Assembly: GCA_900756035.1 (NCBI GenBank)
Contig: CAAEIR010000270.1
Coordinates: forward strand, 1 to 12,372
From: an uncultured Anaerostipes sp.
GTDB lineage: Bacteria > Bacillota > Clostridia > Lachnospirales > Lachnospiraceae
Length of the DNA stretch: 12,372 bases
Reading direction: 5' to 3'
The notes beneath the pieces were generated by a model. It made no database searches. It was given only the letters and a program-made list of their open reading frames with translations, and had not been told where the DNA came from. Positions 6,210 to 12,372 of this stretch are shown one piece after another; position 1 is the stretch's first letter; each line of letters starts with the position of its first letter. The position numbers and the translations under genes are program-made.

Positions 6210-7802
6210 TTACTCTCTGCTGAATTCTTCCAATTCCAGTCCTTCATTTCGATCCAGTACAAATTGAATTCCCCATTCATTTTTGAACAGAAGAAGTGGA
6301 TTTCCTTTCATATCCCTTACTTTCTTCACTTCTGCAACTCCGCGCAGCTTATTCATATCCGTATTTCGATCTTTGATCCAGCGGATTGCCTGATATGGAA
6401 GGGGCTCCAGACGAATCTCGCAATTATATTCATTTTCCAGACGGTACTTTAAAACATCAAACTGCAGGGTTCCCACAACTCCCACGATAATTTCCGCAAA
6501 CCCGGCTTCATGCTCCTGGAAAATCTGAATCGCACCTTCCTGCGCAATCTGCTCCACACCTTTGACAAATTGCTTTCGTTTCATGGAATCCAATTGGACG
6601 ACGCGGGCAAAATGCTCCGGCGCAAACGTCGGAATTCCTTCATATTCAAAATCATCTTTCGAAAGACACACCGTATCTCCGATGGAAAATACCCCGGGAT
6701 CAAACACTCCGATAATATCTCCGGCGTATGCCTCGCTGACAATCTTCCGCTCTTGCGCCATAATCTGCTGCGGCTGTGACAGGCGCATTTTCTTTTTAGA
6801 CTGTACATGCTTCACTTCCATATTTGCCTCAAATTTTCCGGAGCAGATTCGCATAAAAGCAATTCGGTCCCTGTGATTTTTATTCATGTTAGCCTGAATC
6901 TTAAAGACAAATGCGGAAAATCCATTTTCCACCGGGTCAATCTCATCCCCTTTGGATTTTCTCGGAAGCGGCTGGTTGGTCATTTTGAGGAAATGCTCCA
7001 GAAACGGCTCCACACCAAAGTTTGTCAGGGCAGATCCAAAGAATACCGGAGATAATTTCCCCTGATGTACTTTTTCCATATCAAGCTCTGCCGCCGCTCC
7101 ATCCAGAAGTTCAATTTCTTCCATCAGATTCTCATAGAAATCCTCGCCAATCAATTCCTTTGCATTCTCATCATCTGCAGATACAACGGTTTCTTTTGCC
7201 TCTTTTGATCCTCCGGTTGAAACCGACTCAAATCTCAGAATATTTCGGGATTCTCTCTCAAACACACCTTTAAATTCTTTTCCGCATCCGATCGGCCAGT
7301 TAATCGGGCAGGTCTCAATGCCCAATACTTTCTCAATATCATCTAACAGGTCAAAGGTATCCTTTGCCTCCCGGTCCATTTTATTAATAAAAGTAAAAAT
7401 CGGAATATGCCGCATTACACAAACCTTAAACAGCTTAATTGTCTGCGGCTCCACTCCCTTTGAAGCATCAATGACCATCACTGCACAGTCTGCCGCCATT
7501 AACGTCCGATAAGTATCCTCTGAAAAGTCCTCATGTCCCGGTGTATCCAAAATATTGATACATTTCCCTTCATATTCAAACTGAAGAACTGAGGAAGTAA
7601 CTGAAATTCCCCTCTCTTTTTCAATCTCCATCCAATCAGAGACTGCATGTTTGGCATTTGCCTTTCCTTTCACAGAACCTGCCGTATTGATAGCTCCTCC
7701 ATATAAAAGAAATTTTTCTGTTAATGTCGTTTTTCCCGCATCCGGATGTGAAATAATCGCAAACGTCCTTCTGCGGCTGATTTCCTGTTCCAAATTTACC
7801 AT
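6210..7802 (-). CDS. prfC: Peptide chain release factor 3 (RF3)
   Basis: This 530-residue translational GTPase has almost the same length as E. coli RF3. RF3 uses GTP to remove RF1 or RF2 from the ribosome after peptide release. The G-domain motifs are all present: ISHPDAGKTTLTEK (17-30, P-loop), SDWMEIEKERGISVTSS (55-71, switch I), DTPGHEDFSEDTYRTL (86-101, switch II) and NKMDRE (140-145). The segment INWPIGCGKEFKGV (about 170) is typical of RF3 and not of EF-G or the tetracycline-protection proteins. ATG 7802 is supported by AGAGG (7815-7811) eight bases upstream. The gene appears monocistronic: it has its own divergent promoter region at 7803-8008 and a downstream terminator. No damaged motif is seen. 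Identity is secure. Confidence 0.97.
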   Translation of the reverse strand: MVNLEQEISRRRTFAIISHPDAGKTTLTEKFLLYGGAINTAGSVKGKANAKHAVSDWMEIEKERGISVTSSVLQFEYEGKCINILDTPGHEDFSEDTYRTLMAADCAVMVIDASKGVEPQTIKLFKVCVMRHIPIFTFINKMDREAKDTFDLLDDIEKVLGIETCPINWPIGCGKEFKGVFERESRNILRFESVSTGGSKEAKETVVSADDENAKELIGEDFYENLMEEIELLDGAAAELDMEKVHQGKLSPVFFGSALTNFGVEPFLEHFLKMTNQPLPRKSKGDEIDPVENGFSAFVFKIQANMNKNHRDRIAFMRICSGKFEANMEVKHVQSKKKMRLSQPQQIMAQERKIVSEAYAGDIIGVFDPGVFSIGDTVCLSKDDFEYEGIPTFAPEHFARVVQLDSMKRKQFVKGVEQIAQEGAIQIFQEHEAGFAEIIVGVVGTLQFDVLKYRLENEYNCEIRLEPLPYQAIRWIKDRNTDMNKLRGVAEVKKVRDMKGNPLLLFKNEWGIQFVLDRNEGLELEEFSRE

Positions 7803-7844
7803 AATATGATCCTCTTTACCGCTCTATTTTTTACATATCAAAAT

Positions 7845-7859
7845 CGTGTTTCAAACACG
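7845..7859. promoter_or_regulatory. 15-bp perfect palindrome CGTGTTTCAAACACG before prfC
   Basis: Two 7-bp half sites (CGTGTTT/AAACACG) flank one central base. It lies 43-57 bases before the prfC start and directly after the predicted transcription start, where operators often sit. As RNA it could also form a 6-bp stem with a three-base loop at the 5' end of the prfC message. No regulator gene is adjacent. Confidence 0.5.
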
Positions 7860-7867
7860 CCCTAGAC

Positions 7868-7876
7868 ATATTAGCA
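7868..7876 (-). promoter_or_regulatory. Candidate extended -10 promoter of prfC
   Basis: TGC-TAATAT (7876-7868) forms an extended -10 on the minus strand. The hexamer 17 bases further upstream (TAGAAA) is a poor -35. The predicted start near 7861 would leave a 5' untranslated region of about 60 bases that opens with the palindrome at 7859-7845. This is the best candidate I can see, but a weaker alternative downstream cannot be excluded. Confidence 0.4.
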
Positions 7877-7959
7877 CACTGTCATAAAAATTTCTACTCA
7901 TAATGCCGAAAAATTTATTCTTTCAGCAGCATTTCTGCGTGCTTCACCCATGTTCCTTA

Positions 7960-7979
7960 TGCTATAATAGATCTATCAT
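7960..7979 (+). promoter_or_regulatory. Extended -10 promoter of the epimerase-HAD pair with overlapping palindrome
   Basis: TATAAT (7963-7968) preceded by TGC is a perfect extended -10 box. No good -35 stands at 17 bases (TGCTTC at 7940-7945); TTCACC is three bases too close. ATAGATCTAT (7967-7976) is a perfect 10-bp palindrome, extended imperfectly to 7964-7979, that overlaps the -10 box and the expected start, so it could be an operator. Confidence 0.7.
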
Positions 7980-8008
7980 TTTGACCATATTTTTAAAGGA
8001 GGATTTGT

Positions 8009-8893
8009 ATGTCTGTAACAATTTTAAAAAACCCGCAGGTCTCCATTTCGTTAAAATCCCTTGGCGCCGAGTTAATCTCTCTTCAGGACGCTTCCGGATG
8101 TGAATATCTCTGGCAGGGCAATCCCGATTTCTGGAGCGGACAGGCGCCTGTTCTTTTCCCGATTGTCGGTTGTCTTCGTAATCAAACCGCATCCATCTCC
8201 GGAGATAAAACCTGTTCTCTGGGTCGTCACGGACTGGCAAGAAAACTTGAATTTTCTCTGGTTTCCAGCACCGAAACCTGTGCCGTATTTTCTCTGAGAG
8301 CCGATGAATCCACAAAACAACAATATCCTTTTGATTTTGAGCTTCAAATGATCTATGAATTAGAAGAAAAAGGTGTAAAAATCACCCATAAAATCATCAA
8401 CCATGATTCCCTTCCAATGCCATACTTTGTTGGAGGACATCCTGCATTTAACTGTCCGATTTCTGAGGGTGAATCTTTTCAGGACTATGTCGTAGAATTT
8501 GAGTTTCCCGAAACCGCCAGCTGCGCTCAGTTAGATGATGCCGGACTGATTTTAAATGATCAGCGAATCCCTGCCCTTGACAATGAAACCAAGATTCCTG
8601 TCAAACACTCTTTGTTCTATCAGGATGCTTTGATCTTTGATGAGTTAAAATCCAGAAAAGTCTCTCTGAAACATAAAGAAGAAGCGAAGGGAATCTGTGT
8701 TACTTTCCCTGATTTTGACTATCTCGGAGTATGGTCCAGCGCCAACGACGGCCCATTTGTTGCTTTGGAGCCCTGGAGCGGCACAGCCACCTGCAGCGAT
8801 GAAGACGATGTCTTTGAACATAAAAGAGGGGTTCGCACCTTAAATCCAGGAGAAGATGAATCTTTAAGCTTCTCCATCGAAATTATTATGTAG
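8009..8893 (+). CDS. Aldose 1-epimerase family protein, LacX-like
   Basis: This 294-residue protein has the galactose-mutarotase-like beta-sandwich signature in the LacX subgroup pattern: APVLFPIVG (46-54), GRHGLAR (72-78; H74), GGHPAFNCP (142-150; H144, the expected general acid) and ALEPWSGTA (252-260; E254, the expected base). Such enzymes interconvert alpha and beta anomers of free or phosphorylated hexoses in the cytoplasm. AGGAGG (7997-8002) precedes ATG 8009 by six bases. The HAD phosphatase gene follows closely and is probably co-transcribed. The subgroup is named after lacX, found beside tagatose-6-phosphate genes in lactococci; here a tagatose-type operon lies convergently downstream, which makes a shared sugar plausible but unproved. 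The substrate cannot be read from sequence. Confidence 0.9.
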   Translation: MSVTILKNPQVSISLKSLGAELISLQDASGCEYLWQGNPDFWSGQAPVLFPIVGCLRNQTASISGDKTCSLGRHGLARKLEFSLVSSTETCAVFSLRADESTKQQYPFDFELQMIYELEEKGVKITHKIINHDSLPMPYFVGGHPAFNCPISEGESFQDYVVEFEFPETASCAQLDDAGLILNDQRIPALDNETKIPVKHSLFYQDALIFDELKSRKVSLKHKEEAKGICVTFPDFDYLGVWSSANDGPFVALEPWSGTATCSDEDDVFEHKRGVRTLNPGEDESLSFSIEIIM

Positions 8894-8910
8894 CTGAAAG
8901 GATGACTCAA

Positions 8911-9522
8911 ATGTATCAGTTTATTATTTTTGATATTGACGGAACTATGTTAGATTCCAAATACAGCACAATCAAAGGACTACAAAACCTTGCCCTCAAA
9001 GAAACCGGAAAAACCTTTTCTATGGAAGAATTAGATTTTGCCTTCGGACATGACGCCGGAGAAAATATGGAATATATTGGTCTGGATGCCAGTTTTATTC
9101 CTGCATGGAGTGACGAGATGGAAAAACTTGCTCACACAATAAAACCTTACGATGGAATTCTTGAACTCCTTAAGACTCTTTCCGCCGGGAATATTCCTCT
9201 GGGAATTGCCTCTTCGCGTGCCAGGGATGAATTCGACTTTGCAGTAAAACCTTATGGTCTGCTGCCTTATTTCAACTATATTATTGCCGGAGATGACGTA
9301 GCAAACAGCAAACCCCATCCGGAACCTTTAGAAAAAGCTATGGCACTTGCAAATGTCTCAAAAGAGCAAACCTTATTTGTCGGAGACAGCATCTATGACT
9401 ATGAGTGTGCCCAAAGAGCCGGTGTTGATTTTGCTCTGGCAGGATGGAGCGCTTCGGAAGAATTGAAAAAGAAATGCAGTATCTGCCCTTCCAGCCCACA
9501 AGAGTTATTACAATATATTTAA
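8911..9522 (+). CDS. HAD-superfamily hydrolase, subfamily IA (phosphoglycolate phosphatase / beta-phosphoglucomutase-like)
   Basis: This is a 203-residue HAD protein. Motif I is FDIDGTMLD (7-15; nucleophile D8 and D10), with a helical cap (about 16-80). Motif II is GIASS (98-102), motif III is NSKPHPEP (132-139; K134), and motif IV is VGDSIYDYECAQRAG (157-171; D159 and D163). It should hydrolyse or transfer a small phosphate ester such as a sugar phosphate or phosphoglycolate. ATG 8902 is in frame three codons earlier, but AAAGG abuts it; ATG 8911, eight bases after AAGGA, is the better start and begins MYQFIIFDIDGT. The gene starts 17 bases after the epimerase stop and has no promoter of its own, so the two form an operon. 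Its stop codon lies inside the 5' arm of the downstream hairpin. The exact substrate is not known. Confidence 0.88.
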   Translation: MYQFIIFDIDGTMLDSKYSTIKGLQNLALKETGKTFSMEELDFAFGHDAGENMEYIGLDASFIPAWSDEMEKLAHTIKPYDGILELLKTLSAGNIPLGIASSRARDEFDFAVKPYGLLPYFNYIIAGDDVANSKPHPEPLEKAMALANVSKEQTLFVGDSIYDYECAQRAGVDFALAGWSASEELKKKCSICPSSPQELLQYI

Positions 9523-9580
9523 ATAGAAAAAGATGCCTTCAGGCTAATTTTAGCCGGCTGGCATCTTTTTCTATTTAAAT
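9517..9580. terminator. Bidirectional terminator with 21-bp perfect arms
   Basis: Arms 9517-9537 and 9560-9580 are perfectly complementary over 21 bp, with an A-run on the left side and TTTTT on the right. The loop (9538-9559) holds a second 5-bp stem (GGCTA 9542-9546 with TAGCC 9551-9555). It separates the convergent HAD and PfkB genes and works as an oligo-T terminator on both strands. Confidence 0.92.
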
Positions 9581-9598
9581 GAAGATTTGAAATTTACA

Positions 9599-10531
9599 CT
9601 ACAGCCCCTCTACCATTACTTTCGGCAGAATTTCTTCTACATCTTCCATCCGAATATGTCCGGTTTCCGGATTCACTGCATTTGCGGCAGACACGGCGAC
9701 TGCATAGGCAAGAGCTTCTTTTACTTTCATTTTGCGTTTCATTGCTACGGCAAATGCTCCAACCATAGAATCCCCGCATCCCACGGTATTCACCGCCTTA
9801 AGCGCCGGAGGTTTTCCATGGAAGATTCCTTCTTCCCCTACCAGCAACGCTCCATCGCCTCCAAGAGAAACTACGACATACTGAATTCCATATTGACTGT
9901 GCATTTCTTTTGCTGCGTTGATGGTCTGCTGGCGATTTTCAATTGGAACACCCAATATTGCCTCTAATTCCTCATCATTTGGCTTAATCATTGTTGGGCC
10001 TGCCTTGATGCCTTCTTTCAGGAAGTCTCCGCTAGTATCAAGAATTACCTGTTTGCCTTTTTCCTTAATTTTACCGATCATTTTTGCATAAATATCCTTT
10101 GGCACTCCGGCAGGAATGCTTCCGGAAATCGTAAACACATCGGTAGATTCCAGCAGTTGATCCAAATCTTTAAAAAACCGGCTGACTTCTTCTTCGGTAA
10201 CGGTCTCCCCCGGTTCCAGATACTCTGTGGACGTCTCATCTTCTGCCAGAATATTGATGCAGCTTCTTGTCTCTGCCTTTGTATTTGTAAATTGATTGTA
10301 AATCCCGTCCCGATCCAGAAGATCTTTTACATATGCACCGTTAAATCCCCCGATAAATCCTGCTGCCGTCACTTCTTCTCCGCAAAAATCTGCGATACGG
10401 GCTACATTTAAGCCTTTTCCGCCGGCAGTATTCCTGCATTTTACAACTCTGGCTACGGTTCCCGGAACAATACTTCCTTTGATATAGTAAGCCTTATCTA
10501 CAGATACATTTAAGGTAATTGTTGTAATCAT
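9599..10531 (-). CDS. PfkB-family sugar-phosphate kinase (tagatose-6-phosphate kinase / 1-phosphofructokinase type)
   Basis: This 310-residue protein belongs to the LacC/FruK branch of the ribokinase-PfkB family. It shows the N-terminal MITTITLNVSVDKAY, PfkB signature 1 with NTAGGKGLNVAR (34-45), IKPNDEELE (182-190), and signature 2 NTVGCGDSMVGAF (248-260; base D254). Members phosphorylate tagatose-6-P or fructose-1-P at the free terminal hydroxyl, giving the 1,6-bisphosphate. ATG 10531 overlaps the stop codon of the dehydrogenase gene by the four bases ATGA, so the two are translationally coupled. With a GatD-like dehydrogenase and a ketose-bisphosphate aldolase upstream, tagatose-6-P is the more likely substrate, but LacC and FruK types are hard to separate by motif alone. 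It is the last gene of the operon, ending before the bidirectional terminator. Confidence 0.9.
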   Translation of the reverse strand: MITTITLNVSVDKAYYIKGSIVPGTVARVVKCRNTAGGKGLNVARIADFCGEEVTAAGFIGGFNGAYVKDLLDRDGIYNQFTNTKAETRSCINILAEDETSTEYLEPGETVTEEEVSRFFKDLDQLLESTDVFTISGSIPAGVPKDIYAKMIGKIKEKGKQVILDTSGDFLKEGIKAGPTMIKPNDEELEAILGVPIENRQQTINAAKEMHSQYGIQYVVVSLGGDGALLVGEEGIFHGKPPALKAVNTVGCGDSMVGAFAVAMKRKMKVKEALAYAVAVSAANAVNPETGHIRMEDVEEILPKVMVEGL

Positions 10532-11583
10532 AAAGATACCTCACTGTCAATTAAAATCTTACCCTTTACGGCACCCGGTGTTTTATACATCTCAAATGCA
10601 TCATCAATGTTCTTTAACGGTATCTTCCTAAAAATCAGGGAATCATCAAACTTCAGCTGTCCGGTCTTAAAGTAATGTGCTGTGAGAATCCATTCTTTTC
10701 CAGGGAATGGAGCACTGTAAGACATCCATGAACCTGTCAGTGTGAACTCTTTTCGATTGATATTCTCCCATTCATCCACGCCGAAGCTTAATTCTTTCGT
10801 TGGAGTTCCGATAAAGCAAACTCCCGCTTTGTTGGCTGCCAACTGGAAAGCATATTTCATCGTCGTCGTCACACCTGCGGTTTCATAGACATATCCATAT
10901 CCTTTGCCTTCTGTAATCGCCATTGCCTGCTCCATAAAATCCTCATCCAGCGTATTGATTCCCTCATCTGCTCCGAGTTTCTTTGCAAGTTCCAGACGTT
11001 CCGGGCTGATATCAAATACAACGACCTTTTTTGCCCCGAAAATCTTTGCCCACTGTGCGGTAAATAAACCGATGGTTCCTCCTCCGAGAATTGCCACACA
11101 CTCTCCTGCCCGGTAATCTACCCGGTTTAATCCGTGAAGTGCAACCGTTGCCGGTTCAAAGAAGGCTCCCTGCTCAAAACTTACCTGATCCTCGAACTTT
11201 ACTGCATTTCTTTCCGGAACTGCCACATATTCCGCAAAACTTCCAAATTCCCTGGAACCGATAAAGCTATAATGTTTACAGAGAGAATAGTTTCCTTTCT
11301 GACAGTCCTCACATTTCATACAAGGAACGAGCGGAACGCCTGCGACCCGGTCTCCTTTTTTTAAGGAAGTTACATTTTCTCCCACTTCTTCAATCGTTCC
11401 TGAGAACTCATGACCTAATACATTCGGGAAGAAGTGACATGCATCCCCATTGACTCTCGGCACATCAGAACCACAAATTCCCGTATATTTTACTTTAATT
11501 AATACCTGCCCTGCCTTCGGCTGCGGTTTTTCGATTTCTTCATAACGAATATCATTTTTTGCGTGTACAACTCCTGCTTTCAT
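10528..11583 (-). CDS. gatD: Zinc-dependent galactitol-1-phosphate 5-dehydrogenase-like alcohol dehydrogenase
   Basis: This 351-residue medium-chain dehydrogenase resembles E. coli GatD closely in remembered segments: GICGSDVPR (35-43), LGHEFSGTI (56-64), FIGSREFGSFAEY (107-119), AFFEPATVALH (140-150) and GSWMSYSAPFPGKEW in the C-terminal part. Expected catalytic zinc ligands are C37, H58/E59 and E143. The structural zinc site is C88, C91, C94 and C102. The NAD-binding loop is GGGTIG (167-172), with D191 selecting NAD. GatD oxidises galactitol-1-P to tagatose-6-P. ATG 11583 has GGGAG seven bases upstream. The gene lies 37 bases after the aldolase and overlaps the kinase start by four bases. 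Sorbitol dehydrogenase or another polyol-phosphate dehydrogenase is the alternative; the shared operon favours the galactitol/tagatose route. Confidence 0.85.
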   Translation of the reverse strand: MKAGVVHAKNDIRYEEIEKPQPKAGQVLIKVKYTGICGSDVPRVNGDACHFFPNVLGHEFSGTIEEVGENVTSLKKGDRVAGVPLVPCMKCEDCQKGNYSLCKHYSFIGSREFGSFAEYVAVPERNAVKFEDQVSFEQGAFFEPATVALHGLNRVDYRAGECVAILGGGTIGLFTAQWAKIFGAKKVVVFDISPERLELAKKLGADEGINTLDEDFMEQAMAITEGKGYGYVYETAGVTTTMKYAFQLAANKAGVCFIGTPTKELSFGVDEWENINRKEFTLTGSWMSYSAPFPGKEWILTAHYFKTGQLKFDDSLIFRKIPLKNIDDAFEMYKTPGAVKGKILIDSEVSL

Positions 11584-11620
11584 AGCACTTCTCCCTTTCT
11601 GTCAGCGACTTTAACATCCT

Positions 11621-12372
11621 CTAATTTGCCTTTCCGACACTCTTACATACTTTCATCTTAGATTTTACATATTCTTTTACACATTCTTTTCCGGCCGCAT
11701 TATACTTTTTCGGGTCAATGACATCCGGATTTTCTTTGAACACCTTCTCCACACCTTCTGTAAAAGCAATTCTTAAATCTGTTGCATAATTTACCTTACA
11801 AATCCCTCTGTTTACACACTCTGTTACCGTCTCATCAGGAACTCCGCTTGTTCCGTGAAGAACCAGAGGAATCTCTACAGCCTTTCGAATTTCTGACAGG
11901 CGTTCAAGATCCAGCTTCGGCTCTCCTTTGTAAACACCATGAGCTGTTCCGATTGCCACTGCCAGAGATGTGATTCCTGTGCGCTCTACAAATTCAACTG
12001 CCTGATCAGGATCTGTATACGGATTATCATCTCCGCCGTCTAAGTCGTCTTCTTTTCCGCCGACTTTTCCAAGCTCCGCCTCTACCGGTACTCCGGAAGG
12101 TGCACAGGCATCTGCTACGGCTTTGGATACCGCAATATTCTCTTCAAAACTTCCGTGAGATCCGTCAATCATAATAGAAGTATATCCGGTGCGGTATGCC
12201 TGCATAGCAAGCTCGAAACTGCTTCCGTGGTCTAAGTGCATGGCAACCGGAACACCGGAGCGCTCGGCAGCTGCCTTAACATTTGCAAGAAAGAAGTCCA
12301 GTCCTGCGTATTTTACCGTAGACGGTGTTGTCTGCATAATGACCGGAGAATTCATCTCCTGAGCCGCTTCCA
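11621..12372 (-). CDS. Class II ketose-bisphosphate aldolase (tagatose- or fructose-1,6-bisphosphate), 5' end outside window
   Basis: The frame enters from the right edge (codons ending E-A-A-Q-E before MNSPVIMQTTP) and ends with TAG at 11623-11621, so 250 complete codons of a usual 280-290 are present. The Met at 12355 is internal, since relatives have about 30-40 residues before NSPVI. Zinc-aldolase motifs are AMHLDHGSSFE, with the first zinc His after the catalytic Asp region, SIMIDGSHGSFEEN, VEAELGKVGGKEDD, IGTAHGVYKGEP, LVLHGTSGVPD and KVNYATDLR. The enzyme splits a ketose-1,6-bisphosphate into dihydroxyacetone phosphate and glyceraldehyde-3-phosphate. The KEDD insert and the AHGVYK loop are shared by GatY/KbaY and some fructose-bisphosphate aldolases. 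Its place before gatD and a PfkB kinase favours tagatose-bisphosphate. It is the most upstream visible gene of the operon. Confidence 0.88.
   Translation of the reverse strand, partial: EAAQEMNSPVIMQTTPSTVKYAGLDFFLANVKAAAERSGVPVAMHLDHGSSFELAMQAYRTGYTSIMIDGSHGSFEENIAVSKAVADACAPSGVPVEAELGKVGGKEDDLDGGDDNPYTDPDQAVEFVERTGITSLAVAIGTAHGVYKGEPKLDLERLSEIRKAVEIPLVLHGTSGVPDETVTECVNRGICKVNYATDLRIAFTEGVEKVFKENPDVIDPKKYNAAGKECVKEYVKSKMKVCKSVGKAN

Noticed and set aside
7943..7968. TTCACC as a -35 box for the epimerase promoter
   Set aside because: The spacer to TATAAT would be only 14 bases. The promoter is better explained by its extended -10 (TGC-TATAAT).
7962..8347. Minus-strand open frames of 117 and 91 codons opposite the epimerase gene
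   Set aside because: No ribosome binding site and no recognisable protein features were found. The plus-strand gene here has catalytic motifs and a clear start.
9587..9967. Plus-strand open frame of 126 codons opposite the PfkB kinase
   Set aside because: It overlaps the kinase C-terminus with its conserved GCGDS motif, and its composition (rich in His, Phe, Cys) is typical of a frame shadow.

Overview
The window looks like chromosomal DNA of a low-GC Gram-positive, most probably a member of the Clostridia (Lachnospiraceae-like). The grounds are strong AGGAGG ribosome binding sites, AT-rich spacers with oligo-T terminators, the infC-rpmI-rplT order behind an attenuator-type leader, a surface protein with clostridial-style Fn3-like repeats, and an ISLre2-type transposase remnant. 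No species can be named from the sequence alone. Most of the window is housekeeping or sugar and nucleoside metabolism. I found no tRNA, rRNA, CRISPR array, intact mobile element or defence system.

Left part, minus strand, read from right to left. A sigma-A type promoter (about 3042-3071) and a roughly 175-nt leader with an attenuator hairpin precede infC (IF-3, apparently started at an AUU codon), rpmI (L35) and rplT (L20). An intrinsic terminator follows. Next comes a purine salvage pair: a trimeric-class purine nucleoside phosphorylase and a partial MtaD-like amidohydrolase that runs off the left edge. Upstream of infC, also on the minus strand, lies a large secreted protein of unknown function. 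It has a signal peptide, a beta-helix-like N-terminal part and a very Lys/Tyr-rich C-terminus made of two Fn3-like repeats.

Centre. The 462-bp gap at 5748-6209 holds a good promoter for the surface protein, a decayed ISLre2 (UPF0236) transposase fragment whose frame overlaps that promoter, and the terminator of prfC. prfC (release factor 3) lies on the minus strand. It diverges from a plus-strand pair made of a LacX-like aldose 1-epimerase and a HAD phosphatase. The divergent spacer holds two extended -10 type promoters, each with a small palindrome at its predicted start.

Right part. The plus-strand pair converges on a minus-strand operon across a compound hairpin with 21-bp perfect arms. 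The operon reads, from upstream, a class II ketose-bisphosphate aldolase (partial, off the right edge), a GatD-like galactitol-1-phosphate dehydrogenase and a PfkB sugar-phosphate kinase. Together these can convert galactitol-1-P to tagatose-6-P, to tagatose-1,6-P2 and then to triose phosphates. A transporter, perhaps a PTS, would be expected beyond the right edge but is not visible here.

The points most worth a second look are the infC leader with its competing 7-bp pairing and AUU start, the long hairpin before the phosphorylase gene, the surface protein, the IS-derived promoter overlap, and the palindrome before prfC.
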